From positions 1 through 64,000 of the forward strand of contig JAMKCH010014103.1 of NCBI GenBank assembly GCA_023653785.1: DNA of 64,000 bases, written 5' to 3'. The notes beneath the pieces are model-generated. The model was not told the DNA's origin. It did not search any database and worked only from the letters and a program-made list of their open reading frames with translations. The stretch's first letter is position 1; every line of letters begins with the position of its first letter. Positions 48,491 to 58,977 of this stretch are shown here, piece after piece. This stretch comes from Ophioderma brevispina (taxonomy: Eukaryota > Echinodermata > Ophiuroidea > Amphilepidida > Ophiodermatidae). A program made the position numbers and the translations under genes.

Positions 48491-51400
48491 GTTATCTTTT
48501 GAATAGCAGTCCGAAAACCCCTCCTCCTTTCTCATCTTCCCTGCTCAGCCTATTCGTTTTTAGCCTGTTCCAATTCGACTGTTTTTGTTTGATATGTTCT
48601 CCTCCTCAAAATCAAATTTAAATTAACACAATGATCCATAAACTTATTGATGCCCCAAAATGAATACCATGTTTAATATCGCACACCATAATTTTAACTC
48701 AAGAATAATCAATGCCTTTCCGAATGATTGTCCAGGAATCATCCATTCATGTGATGGTCATTAAAGTTGCTTACGAAAGCATAGCATAATTGCCATTACA
48801 ACGTTTCGCACCTACTCTATAGATTAGGTGATATGTTTTACGTCAGCGACGTGCAACAAACAAAGCACTACCCGGCAGTATGCTTGAGCACCTGCATGTT
48901 GTGCTTTTAAAATCCGAGCTCAATCAGGCGTGATAAGGCTTATTGGATGCTGTAATTGTATGGCCTATTCTCGCAATCAACCTCTAAACAGTCAGTAGAC
49001 CAGGTGCTAACTTGTGTTTGTAAGACATTGATGTCACCTCATCAAATCGTGTGCTTTATTCCGTAAACGGAATAAAGCTGTATATATAGGGCGATTTCAC
49101 GGGAGGCCATGCAAGGGTAATTGCACAGACCTGCCTCCAAACAACCCAAGCATGCAGAGAATACAAAGGAGTCACCTGCAAGAAATCGCTAAATATCTCA
49201 GGTAACCAGGTGCATGCATTGTGTTCTTCTCATGTATGCTTGAATTATCTGGAGGGCAACTAAAGGTCCATCAATATAATTTGCTTCCATGAAAAGGACT
49301 TCTATAGCATAGGTGCGAAAAGTATAATGTAATTGTGTCAAAAGCAGACAATAAATCAACAGTATCATGTTACACAATCCATACAAGCATGATAATCTTT
49401 GTTCATGTTACTGTGGGTTATCCGAAGTTGTAAATTGGCCCAACAAGATTTATATAATTTGAAATGGCTTTTGAGTATATACAAAATATTTTGCACGGAG
49501 ATAAAATCTATTGTACGATTCGAGACGAGTACAATAATTTTTCGAGCGAGTTGCACTATATTCTTGTAATACAATACGAAGAAGCAATTCAATATGCAAT
49601 AGTCAGGCTGACTCAAACCACACCTTGCGTTGATCAGTGTGGTAGTCCAACTGGCAAGTCAACATGATCAAACACCCCAGTACCAGTCTGAACGATAGTG
49701 CCTCATCATGTTCATTGACGCCATTCCAAACTGCCCTGAATGCGATAACAATATCAAAAGAATATTGAATTGCATCCGGGCACTTTTACCAAAACTGTAC
49801 AATACAACAATTTCTTTGTGACCACTTGGAACCTGATATAAATAATAATCATCAGTATTACAACTGCTTGCTGGGGAGTATTGTGTATTATCCCTATATT
49901 GTATGAGCAATGTAGATTGACCACTCAGAAAAAATTGCATTTAGGTAGCACGCATGGGTCACCCCCGGGGTTTTTCTGTAAGGTGATCCACCTCTTTCTG
50001 ACACACGGTTTATTTGGTTTATTTTTATTCAAGTTTCCCAAATTCTATGTGTGTCAGAAAGAAATGGGTCACCATACGGAAACACTCCCACCTTTTAGGT
50101 ACATGTGCTATAAACAATAAATATTAGTGTTAGAGGTTCCCATCAGTGGTTTTCCACACCAAATTATCAAACACAATATGTGCTCTTTAATTTTCAATTT
50201 AAGAGCACTGGCACATTTGAAAAATAGTGCGCCCTTAAGATTTTTCAAAATCGCTATGTTTTTCATGGTTGTAAGGCTTTATATACAAAAGCCCTCACTC
50301 GAAATGATTAAGACGCCAATTCAGCTTTCCTTATGGGTAAACAGAACGATTTTATACTTAACGTCGCCGGCGACGTTAAATTCAGCAGACGACGAAATGG
50401 CGTTTAACACAAACACAAGAACACGCACGGACCGTATGCATGTTTCCCACGCTATGCACACTGTTGATCGGTCCTATAACCTTTGTTGTTTTAATATCAA
50501 TGATTACGAGTCAAAACATTCATGTAATACACACATTTGTTGATTAAAGTGGATGGAAACCTTAAAAGTTGTCCTACAATTACCCTGGATGTCTTTATCC
50601 TCATATCAATGTCCCTATCTGTTTTTGGGGGTATGTATTTTTATGTGTAAAATAGTATCTCTGTTCTTCCAATGGCCTAGACTATCATTTGCAGAGCAAA
50701 TTGAAGAAATTTCATATTTTTCTAAAAAATGGTGTGCCAGTCCGGCTTTAACCCTACACGGTGCAAAGCCTGTGTAAACAGAACCTGGAGCAAAGTGATA
50801 AAACATTGAGAACATCTATACTACTAAAATACTGCGGTCCTCGCTCGGCCGCTTGTGTGTCGCCTGCCGCGCGGTTTGTGAATGATAGGCCCACAATGAC
50901 CTTGACCTTGACATCTGACCTTGACCTTATAACCAAATGGGGGTTTGCATGTGAACTCCACAACCAAGTTTGGTTCCTAACTTAACTTTCAAATGAGGTC
51001 ATTTTACTTTTCAGCCTATTTTAACAACTTGACCTCACATGACCTTTTGACCTTGGTAATATGACTTTTGACCTAAACAACAAATGGGGGATGCCCATGT
51101 TGCACCGTGACCCAAGTTTGGTTTAAATCCATCAAAGTATGTGGATATTACAGCAATGTTAACCCTTTTTCACGACAACAGACAACAACAGACTCAACAC
51201 CACAACGTGGACAAAGTGAATCCCTATTGTCTTCCTGCTTAAGGCAAGACAACACAAAAATGAGATCTGTCTGTCCATCTATAAGATTCGTTATGCTTTT
51301 GAATATATGGGGTGATTATTTTAACATCACGTCGAATGTTTAGGTTTATCAGGTTCAAAGTGACCCAAAAGTCATCTAGGGGTAATTATTGCATAGAATG

Positions 51401-53897
51401 CCCAATGACCACCACATTTGGTCCAAAAGTACCCCTGACCTGAGCACAGACAAAATCTGAGGTCAAAGGTCCCATACATAAGTCAAGGTCACACACGGGG
51501 AACTTACTAGTTAAAGTAAATTGTTTGCAATGGAAAAAGTTTCCGTGATTATTACTAACCCTTTCCCATTTTGACTGGGGATCAAGCCAGGCCAACGTCG
51601 CGATATGGCCCCAATAATACGAATAAAGCATATGACTTCGCTGGGCAAGAAAAACCTTAATAAACCTTCTCACGGTCAAAGGCAAAAATCTCCTATGGTA
51701 AAACGTGGCACCCAATACTAAACATCATATATGTAATTTTGGTTCAAACATATTTGAGGCGGAAATCACAATGATTAAAATGAGTTCCATTCTGCATTAT
51801 TAAAACTAAAAGAGAATTGGTCTTTGTGGTCCTAAAATTAACTGTTTTCAACCAATCATTCATATTTTGTGTCCTTAAATTCCAATATGAATTTGCTAAT
51901 AAGGAGTTTTGTCATTTGTTTTTGTTTTTTTTTGCACATAGGAGGTTTGATTTTAGAGGGAAATGCACATTTGGTTTTATTGCACCGCGATATTGCACAA
52001 ACGAGACCCAAGATATTTAAATGGTCAACCTTTGCAATCTTGCTAATTGACAGACAAAAATGTCAAAAGGAATCAGTTTTTAAAATGACTATTTGTAGAA
52101 GATCAAAATTCATTCGATTTTCTTAAGATGTTGCTGCAATTGCTCGTTCAGCATAGGATAGTTTGTCATATCACAGTATTGGGCTTACCATAGTAACAAG
52201 ATGTACAAGATCAATGGCAAACAAATTGTTTAAAATTTTGGGTTTTTTCTGTCAGTAAAAGATTAGATTAGATATTATAGCACAGGGCCTATATGGGACA
52301 ATACAAACCTTTGTTCATAAGTTACACCAAAACAAAGTCGGAATCAACTGAAAGTTTGGGAAATAAACTCTTCTCAAGGGTTTATTTAGTGAGTCATTAG
52401 CAAAACAGAAATATACAAGAAATTTTTTTTCTCGAAATGCACCTTTCATAAATACGTGAACATCACAGAGTTTTCAAAACCATTTCTTTTCTACAATCCC
52501 CTTCATGGCGACGGGCAATTTGACACTTTTTTCGGATAAGACGGCTGTTTTTTTTATTTCTAGCAAACCATGTTACAAATTAGGTCGTAATTTAAAGGTG
52601 TTTGCAACGAGAGATTTCAAAGCATTCATATATTGCATCATGTAGTGATTTCATATACTAGTAGTTCGGACACTCAAGAAGGCTTCTTACCTTGCATTTG
52701 GACAATATAATGCTAAAAAGTGGAAAACAAAGGCTGATTTTGATTGGCTTATATGTCATATAAAACAGGCGAATTTTGTATTTGCGTAAATACTAAAATA
52801 GAAATTTCACAACCTTTCTACTAAAGAAATAATGGTCACATGTAATCCTTTCAGGTGGTGATGTTTTTGATAGAAAGCTCTACGTCAGAGCAAAAATTAA
52901 GGCTTTAAAAATTTTAGAGACACCTGATACGTGAAATGTCTCGTTGCACATTTAAAACTTTTTTTCTGAGTTGGTACATAACTCCAGAACCATAACTCTA
53001 AATAGTACAAACTATACTTCAGACAAACAATTTGATGTGCATCTCAACCACATTTAAATAAATATTTCTCCTGACCCATATTGATATTTAAAATAACTGT
53101 CATATGACCTTTTTTTGAAGTTTCTCCACTTCTGAAAATATTGCATTTGTCATAATTTAGTTTACTTTACTGCCAAAGTTCATGCTTGTAAATCATAAGG
53201 TACAAATGTTTGCTCCAATTACACATCACTATAGTAGATTCAACCCATCGTGTCACCTCTAGTACTTTTCCGAGGGTATGGGCATTGAACGAGGGGGATG
53301 TGCAGTGGGTGGAAATTAAAATTCCACACTAAATCCATTGAAACATGTAGTTCGATAGCAGAGAAAATATCAAGTATATGCGTTAATGAAAGCATTCAAT
53401 TCAGCGTAAATGCATTTAGCTACATCAACTCTCAAAATATTAAAACTAGTCGTATTTGCTTCAATGGTATATTCATTGTAACAGGTGAGCTGTTGAATGT
53501 TACTGACTTTTGAGCGCCCGTAGTTTTGATACGAGGGAACACAAAGTCTTTGCACTCTCTGTGTAAAGATGATGTAAACTTGAAAGGCCAGATATCTTAG
53601 TTCGTTCATGAAACAGGTGGAATTGGGCCACATATCGATTTTGAATGAGCAGATTCCGCCTCCTCTCCCAACTAATCGACCGTGTCCAAAACTTTTCCTC
53701 TGGTGACACGATGGGTTCGACTCTACTATAGTCACATGACGGCCGACGCGGCCATCCATTCATAGGCACAAAGTATTTTTCCCTTACTGATTGCATTCAC
53801 TATGATAACTCGTGATAACAATCACCGTTACAGCTCCGATTACAGAGAATCCCCCCTTTTTTTTTGAAAGATGAAAAATACAGTGGTGTAGCCTGGG
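48491..53897. other. Long intergenic stretch, few features
   Basis: Includes the TGACCT MITE copy 3 (listed separately) and a hairpin at 49991-50065 (CTTTCTGACACAC mirrored by GTGTGTCAGAAAG). The 138-codon frame 50127-50543 and the 129-codon frame 53370-53759 lack recognisable domains, so no gene is called. Confidence 0.45.
50829..51250. mobile_element. MITE with TGACCT sites, copy 3
   Basis: Begins with CTGCGGTCCTCGCTCGG and GTGTCGCCTGCCGCGC, like copy 1 at 20753. TGACCTTGACC and ATGACCTTTTGACCT appear in place of the perfect TGACCTTTGACCT. It ends near CTTCCTGCTTAAGGCA. Confidence 0.65.
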
Positions 53898-54503
53898 TCC
53901 CGGTGTGAAAGCAGATATAGTCCGGCGGGAGCCACAGTCCGGGGCTCCATAGACGATAACGGAATAAAGCGTGAAACTAATGTTGCGTGTAGAGTCAACT
54001 GAATCGATTGCCCTATTGTTCACCACTTCCCGGACTGTGAGTAACGCCAGACAATAATTACTTCTACACCGGTATGGCAGGAGATATGGTCTGCCGGACT
54101 CATAACGGGTATTAACAGAATAGAAAAGAATAACGCAATCGATTCAGTTGACTCTTTACGCAACATTAGTTTCACGCTTTATTCCGTTGTCGTCTATGGA
54201 GCCCGGACTATGGCTCCGGGCGGACCATATCTTCTTCTACACCGTCTGTGGCATATTGAAGTATGTCCACAAAATTGCATCGCTTATCGGTAAACAGCGA
54301 GTCTTTTTACCTCCCCGACATGCATATGCCGGTTAGAAGTAACCATTGTCCGGCGTACTCATAGTCCGGGAACAATGGTGAACAATAGGGCAATCGGTCA
54401 GTTGACTCTTTACGCAACATTAGTTTCACGCTTTATTCCGTTGTCGTCTATGGAGCCCCGGAATATGGCTCCCACCGGACTATATCTGCTTTCACACCGG
54501 TGT
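53898..54503. mobile_element. Three CACCGGTGT-family MITEs in a row
   Basis: Copies lie at 53898-54072 (inverted), 54067-54243 and 54328-54503. Each has ends of the CACCGGTGT.AAAG type followed by a (T)AATTATAGTCCG-like block, and a shared core TCAGTTGACTCTTTACGCAA with CGTTGTCGTCTATGGAGCCC. The first two are head to head and share the central CTACACCGGT, so they form a large palindrome. The third is direct. A fourth good copy is at 57259-57434. Confidence 0.8.
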
Positions 54504-54649
54504 AAAGAAATTGAGTGTCCCCCATGAGAGAGTGTCCTAGCTACCATAGCAACATGTACGGAATAACCGTGACCTTGTATACGAGGTCATTTGGGTACAG
54601 TGCTGAAACAAACGATGCATACAGCACTCAATGGCGAACACAATAGACA

Positions 54650-55199
54650 GATGGTGGTTAGGACACTCACGCGGACACTGTAGTTTATGACACCGGGACC
54701 CATTTATACACCTGGGTAGAGAGGAGTAATTGAGGTAAAGCGCCTTACTCAAGGACGAAACACATTGACCCCAGCCATAGGCGTAAATCCCGGAGGATGG
54801 GGGGATATATCCCCCAATATTTTGATGAGGGGGATGGTCAATACGATCATCCCCCCAATGTTGATGCCTGTTCATGTGTTTTTGACACAAAATAACCTCA
54901 TATTTTACCATAATAGTTTAAAAATGGTAAAATTTATGCGCGCTTCGCGCGCATTTTGTTCTACTTACAATTACATTTAATGATATTAGCTTCGAAATGC
55001 CAAAATTGTTTGCGCGCTTCGCGCGCCAGTGCTAGTAATGTATCTTTCAGCAAAACCCGTTTCATTCTTAAATTTTCATCAACCACTCCCCCACCCCCCA
55101 TGTCAAAAAGAAATTTACGCAACTGACCCCAGCGGGGCTCGAACCCACAAATTTTGGCGTGCGGGCCGAACGCTGATCAACTGGACCACATGTGCCCAC
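54650..55199 (-). mobile_element. tRNA-derived SINE split by an insertion
   Basis: The minus-strand head (55199 to about 55124) has GTGGTCCAGTTGATC and GGTTCGAGCCCCG boxes. After the insertion at 54776-55123 the body resumes with GTCCTTGAGTAAGGCGC and TACCCAGGTGTATAAATGGG. Head and body match the SINE at 9303-9565. Confidence 0.7.
54776..55123. mobile_element. 348-bp element with 10-bp target duplication
   Basis: TGACCCCAGC occurs directly on each side (54766-54775 and 55124-55133). Ends contain GCGTAAAT and, inverted, ATTTACGC. The interior has two copies of the palindrome GCGCGCTTCGCGCGC (about 54937 and 55012). A GCGCGAAGCGCG relative occurs in the element at 56685. Confidence 0.8.
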
Positions 55200-56684
55200 C
55201 ATTGGTAAAATACGCCAATTTTGGATAAACTAACCCACTCAGTTTCTGGGTTGTTTCTGGGCATGCCCTTGTGTCAACTCTTTGGGCATGCAGACGTAAA
55301 TTTTAGTCAAAGTTGAGTAAACTTTACACAAAGCTGAGTATATTTTACCCAACAATTGCTGGGGTTTACCCAACAATGAACTTAAAATTTACTCACTTTG
55401 ACTAAGATTTTACTCAACAGTAAGATTGTGTCCTTTATACTATTGGTATTTTTAACAGTGCATTCGGAAGTTTCAAATTAGTCCGAAATTATTTCAAAAA
55501 AAATCAATGACTATGGGGCCTATGTGTTATAAATGTAACAATAAATCTACTAGTTTTGAAAGGCGGATGCAAAAAGTCCGTTAACGAAGTTTGCGAAACC
55601 TAAACCTGCAGAATTGTGGAGCTTTCATCTTGCAGTTACTGTCCATTTTCCCTATTCACTGTGCACACAGTGCATTCAATAGGGCTATGACCTGCCGTGC
55701 GTACTCTGTGCTTAACGCATAGGACCTGAGAAAACTCACGTCGTTGCGAGAAAAGTGCTCAAGGGATTTTCTTCGTAGAAGCTCTAATGTAGAATATATT
55801 ATCATCAATAACATATGTGAATTTTATTATGATAGATCATTCAGAAAAATCCGAAAATGGTAAATTTATAAGGAGTGGTATTTTGGTAGGGTAAAATGCT
55901 AACTCTCTGGCAAAAATCACCAGTGATTGCTGGGCAGATTCAAGAGGGCGCCATGGACAAACCGTTAGACCTATACTCTTCGTAGAAGCTGACAACCAAG
56001 ATAATCTTATTCTCTACATGGTGATATAATTTGGTTGACATACGGTACTGAAAAAGATCCGAAACGACCATTTCTAACAAGGCTTTCAACATGTGTAAAA
56101 ACAGGCCTACTCGCCAATGTTCATGCACACAGTGTGTGGGTAATCGCTCATCCATAGCATGTCATTGATCAGTGATTGGATGGTGCCCTGTGAAGTGGGA
56201 ACATTTACATACGATCAAACTTATGAATGGATTCATGTCACAATGATTTGGTTGGGTGAGCAAAAGGTCGAGGCCCGTTTACAGTGGACACTAACTGCAC
56301 TATGTCTCAACTTCGCAACACTTAGGCTTAGATATGAATACAACTTCAGGATTTCAAATATACCGAAATTATAATTGAATCGCAATTTACTCTTTCACTA
56401 ATATTTCACATGGTAAATAAGAAAAATAGTAGCTTTCTTTAGACACCAATATTTGACCACTTTTGGTAAAATCTGAGAATCTTGAGACGAGTCTATTTCG
56501 CGATCGGACCATGCGCCTTTGAGTAAAGGAAACGGTCTAAGAGAAAAAACATGAGTTTTAGTGGAATTCGTTATCATAACTCAGTTATGTAAATATTACT
56601 TAAAACATAAGTACAAAACATGCACTTCTGCATGCTGCATTATTTTTGAGTGATGGTTGGATCTTATATATTGCAGAAGATAAC
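55200..56684. other. Intergenic, no gene recognised
   Basis: At 55290-55435 there are irregular TTTACTCAAC / GTTGAGTAAA words in both orientations. Nothing else was assigned. Confidence 0.4.
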
Positions 56685-56916
56685 CAGGACCGCCGAGAGT
56701 TGGTCCGGGTCCGGGGGGATGAGCACTCAGGGCCCTGTGTTTTAGTAAAATGCGCGCGAAGCGCGAGAAAAAAGACATGTTACCGCCAATATTGGCTTGA
56801 ACCAACTTGAATAAAATCTACTATTTTATGCCTTAATCTGCGCTTGTTCATGGGCCCCTCATAGGCCCGGGTCCGGGGGGGGGATGCCCACGTACCCTGC
56901 AATGTCGGCGGTCCTG
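56685..56916. mobile_element. hAT-like MITE with 8-bp target duplication
   Basis: Perfect 12-bp terminal inverted repeats, CAGGACCGCCGA and TCGGCGGTCCTG. They are flanked by AAGATAAC (56677-56684) and AAGATGAC (56917-56924), 7 of 8 identical. The interior has GGGTCCGGGGGG-type blocks near each end and the palindromic GCGCGAAGCGCG (56754). Non-coding, 232 bp. Confidence 0.9.
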
Positions 56917-57153
56917 AAGATGACCTTGCGATCAGTGATAATTGGTTAACGTATATTTTTTATATGGACATGCATTTGGCCGCCAGAATGTCAGAATAAG
57001 TATGATGTTCATTCCATACAAAAATATATTGCTCTACACATACGCAATTCTCATATCTCTTAGAGCGTAGACGCCATAATCATGACAATAACACATTTGG
57101 AGTTATTACCCTTTTCAAAGATGACTACAACGAAACGTTAATCAATTGATTAT

Positions 57154-57262
57154 AATGTTTTAACAAAGAACCACCATCCGACAGTCTCGCTAATCACTGA
57201 CTGCAATTGCACAGCTTCGGGGAATTCGTCTCCTTTCTTAGATTTCAGATGCTTCAGCGCCG
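57154..57262 (-). pseudogene. Duplicated C-terminal tail of the Ig receptor
   Basis: On the minus strand this is an in-frame open stretch: LKHLKSKKGDEFPEAVQLQ..., then ISETVGWWFFVKTL and TAA. The intact gene at 58978-60585 ends DEFPEALRGQPVI...GETDGYWSFVKTL with TAA at the same place. Its LKNLKS lies far upstream in the stalk. So the copy joins stalk to tail tip directly, lacking about 430 bp (membrane segment and most of the tail), with the frame kept. The CACCGGTGT MITE (57259-57434) abuts its upstream end. Together with the Ig3 fragment at 58693-58846, it marks a broken tandem duplicate. Confidence 0.8.
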
Positions 57263-57434
57263 GTGTAGAAGTAATTATAGTCCGCCGTACTCACAGTCCG
57301 GCTACTACTGTAAAGAATAGGGCACTCGATTCAGTTGACTCTTCACGCAACATTAGTTTCATGCTTATTCCATTGTCGTCTATGGAACCCGGACTGTGGC
57401 TCCCGGCGGACTATAATTACTTTCACACCGGTGT
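57259..57434 (+). mobile_element. CACCGGTGT-family MITE, complete copy
   Basis: The ends CGCCGGTGTAGAAGTAATTA and reverse-complemented ACACCGGTGTGAAAGTAATT are nearly perfect over about 30 bp. The core matches 54328-54503. Similarity to the third upstream copy continues past the right end (GTAAAGAAA, GACCTTATAGACGAGG, GGTGCTGAAACAA), so the unit that moved or duplicated may be larger than the MITE. Confidence 0.8.
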
Positions 57435-57784
57435 AAAGAAAAGTCCCCGATGGCAGAATGTCCTATTATGCTTGTTAACATAATACGGAATAAGCTGTGA
57501 CCTTATAGACGAGGCTATTGGGGACGGTGCTGAAACAATGTGACTCTTCACCATAGAACGCTTTTATTCATGACTCATGACACTGGGATGTTTTAGTAGT
57601 GTAGTTGTCAATTAATTTGGTCATTATTTCGGCATTTGACAGGTCATTATCGTCGTTTTAATTGGAATTTATTTTAGAGCAGGAGCAGAATATCATAGGG
57701 TCCTTATTTAAGGAGTTCGTTCATGCCCGCCTACAGGTTTGATGGATTTGGCAGTTAGTATGGATGCTCTATATCAATGCTAGG

Positions 57785-58111
57785 TAGTTAGTGTTCTCAA
57801 ATTCTTGTGTCACTTTTTCAATAGGTACCAATTTAAGGTTACACACACAGGGGTCAAACTTTTTAAATTACTCCAAACATGTTTAAAAATTTGCCATATA
57901 TTATCCGTCTAGTCCTTAGGATTCAAAAAATGTATAGTTTGTACCACTTACGACCATTGGTTTTGGAATCCTTATGACTATATGGACAATATGACAAACT
58001 TACCAACATGTTTGGAGCATTTCAAAAGTTTTACCCCCTGGGTAACCCCGGGGGGTACCCTTAAATTATCCCCTATTGAAAAAGTGACACCACAATTTGA
58101 GTCCACTAACT
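57785..58111. mobile_element. Foldback element, 40-bp matched ends
   Basis: Left TAGTTAGTGTTCTCAAATTC; right reverse-complemented TAGTTAGTGGACTCAAATTG. Both go on to GTGTCACTTTTTCAATAGG. The arms also share CATGTTTGGAG / CTCCAAACATG. Confidence 0.75.
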
Positions 58112-58127
58112 ACATTGCATTGATATA

Positions 58128-58569
58128 CAGGGCGTATCAATAAAAACGCAACAAAACTTCTCCCCAATTTTTGTGTTAATTGTGTAAAATTACATCGAAA
58201 TAATTAATGCCATCTTAAAGCCACATATCTCCTCTTTCCAACGATAGGTAATTTGTTCATGTGCGGTCATGGGTAACTGAGTAATCATTCTTTTTGCACA
58301 ATGGGACAAAGTGAGCTTGGGACCAAGTTTCAAGTAATGCTAAATGTAAAGTAATGGGATTTGTATTGAAACTTGGGCCCAATCTGACTTTGTCCCATTG
58401 TGCAAAAACAATGATTAATCGGTTATCCATGACCGCGCAGGAATAAATTACCTATCATTGGAAAGAGGGGATTTGTGGCTTTAAGATTGCACTAGTTAAT
58501 TTTGGAATAATTTTACACAATTACCACAAAAATTGGGAAGTTTTGTTGCGTTTTTATTGATACGCCCTG
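58128..58569. mobile_element. Palindromic foldback element, 442 bp
   Basis: Left CAGGGCGTATCAATAAAAAC; right reverse-complemented CAGGGCGTATCAATAAAAAC, identical over 20 bp and beyond. Nearly the whole element is one inverted repeat around a centre near 58348. Both arms contain TAAAGCCACA, CCAACGATAGGTAATTT-like words and GCACAATGGGACAAAGT. Confidence 0.9.
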
Positions 58570-58692
58570 CAGAGGGTCCAAACTAACTACCAAAGATGTC
58601 AAAACTTAGATGTAGTGGGGCATGAACGACGATGTTTGACTCAGGTCCGTGCTTCCGCTCTAATTGGGTTAGGATATGCCCTGCTTAAATAG

Positions 58693-58846
58693 TTAACAAG
58701 GTGAAATTTTGTTCTACTCGAGCTGTGCTACTTTCTTCCACGAGGCATCCAACTTTCGTTCCATTTGCAGAATAGTGTTCAATTAGCACAATTAACCAAT
58801 CTAAACAGGCTCTTCTTGTCAGGACAATGTCATTGCTGGAATCGTT
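58693..58846 (-). pseudogene. Duplicated Ig3 fragment of the Ig receptor
   Basis: On the minus strand it encodes HYSANGTKVGCLVEESSTAR, against QYSANGTKVGCYVEESSTAR (residues 289-307) in the intact gene. NDIVLTRRACLDWLIVLIE precedes it, against NDVVLAREDCATLIITVLNE. The nucleotide match to 59640-59790 is close. No further Ig domain sequence adjoins it. It is part of a broken tandem copy. Confidence 0.85.
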
Positions 58847-58977
58847 AACAGAATAAAATCGCTGATAAAAAACAATTGATGTATTAGCATGAACTTACGT
58901 AACGTACTTCGCTTCCTTTAACTTTTGCCCGAGGTTTTGTTCAGCTCTTTGGTTCATGGGAATTACACCGTTTGTTT

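Noticed and set aside
50127..50543. 138-codon open frame, plus strand
   Set aside because: No domain, no homology I recognise, and no paralogous copy in the window; this length is expected by chance in 64 kb.
53370..53759. 129-codon open frame, minus strand
   Set aside because: No domain, and a competing overlapping frame of similar quality.
57785..58569. Possible intron of the Ig receptor between the duplicated pieces
   Set aside because: The sequence consists of two independent foldback elements, and the intact gene has no intron at the matching place.
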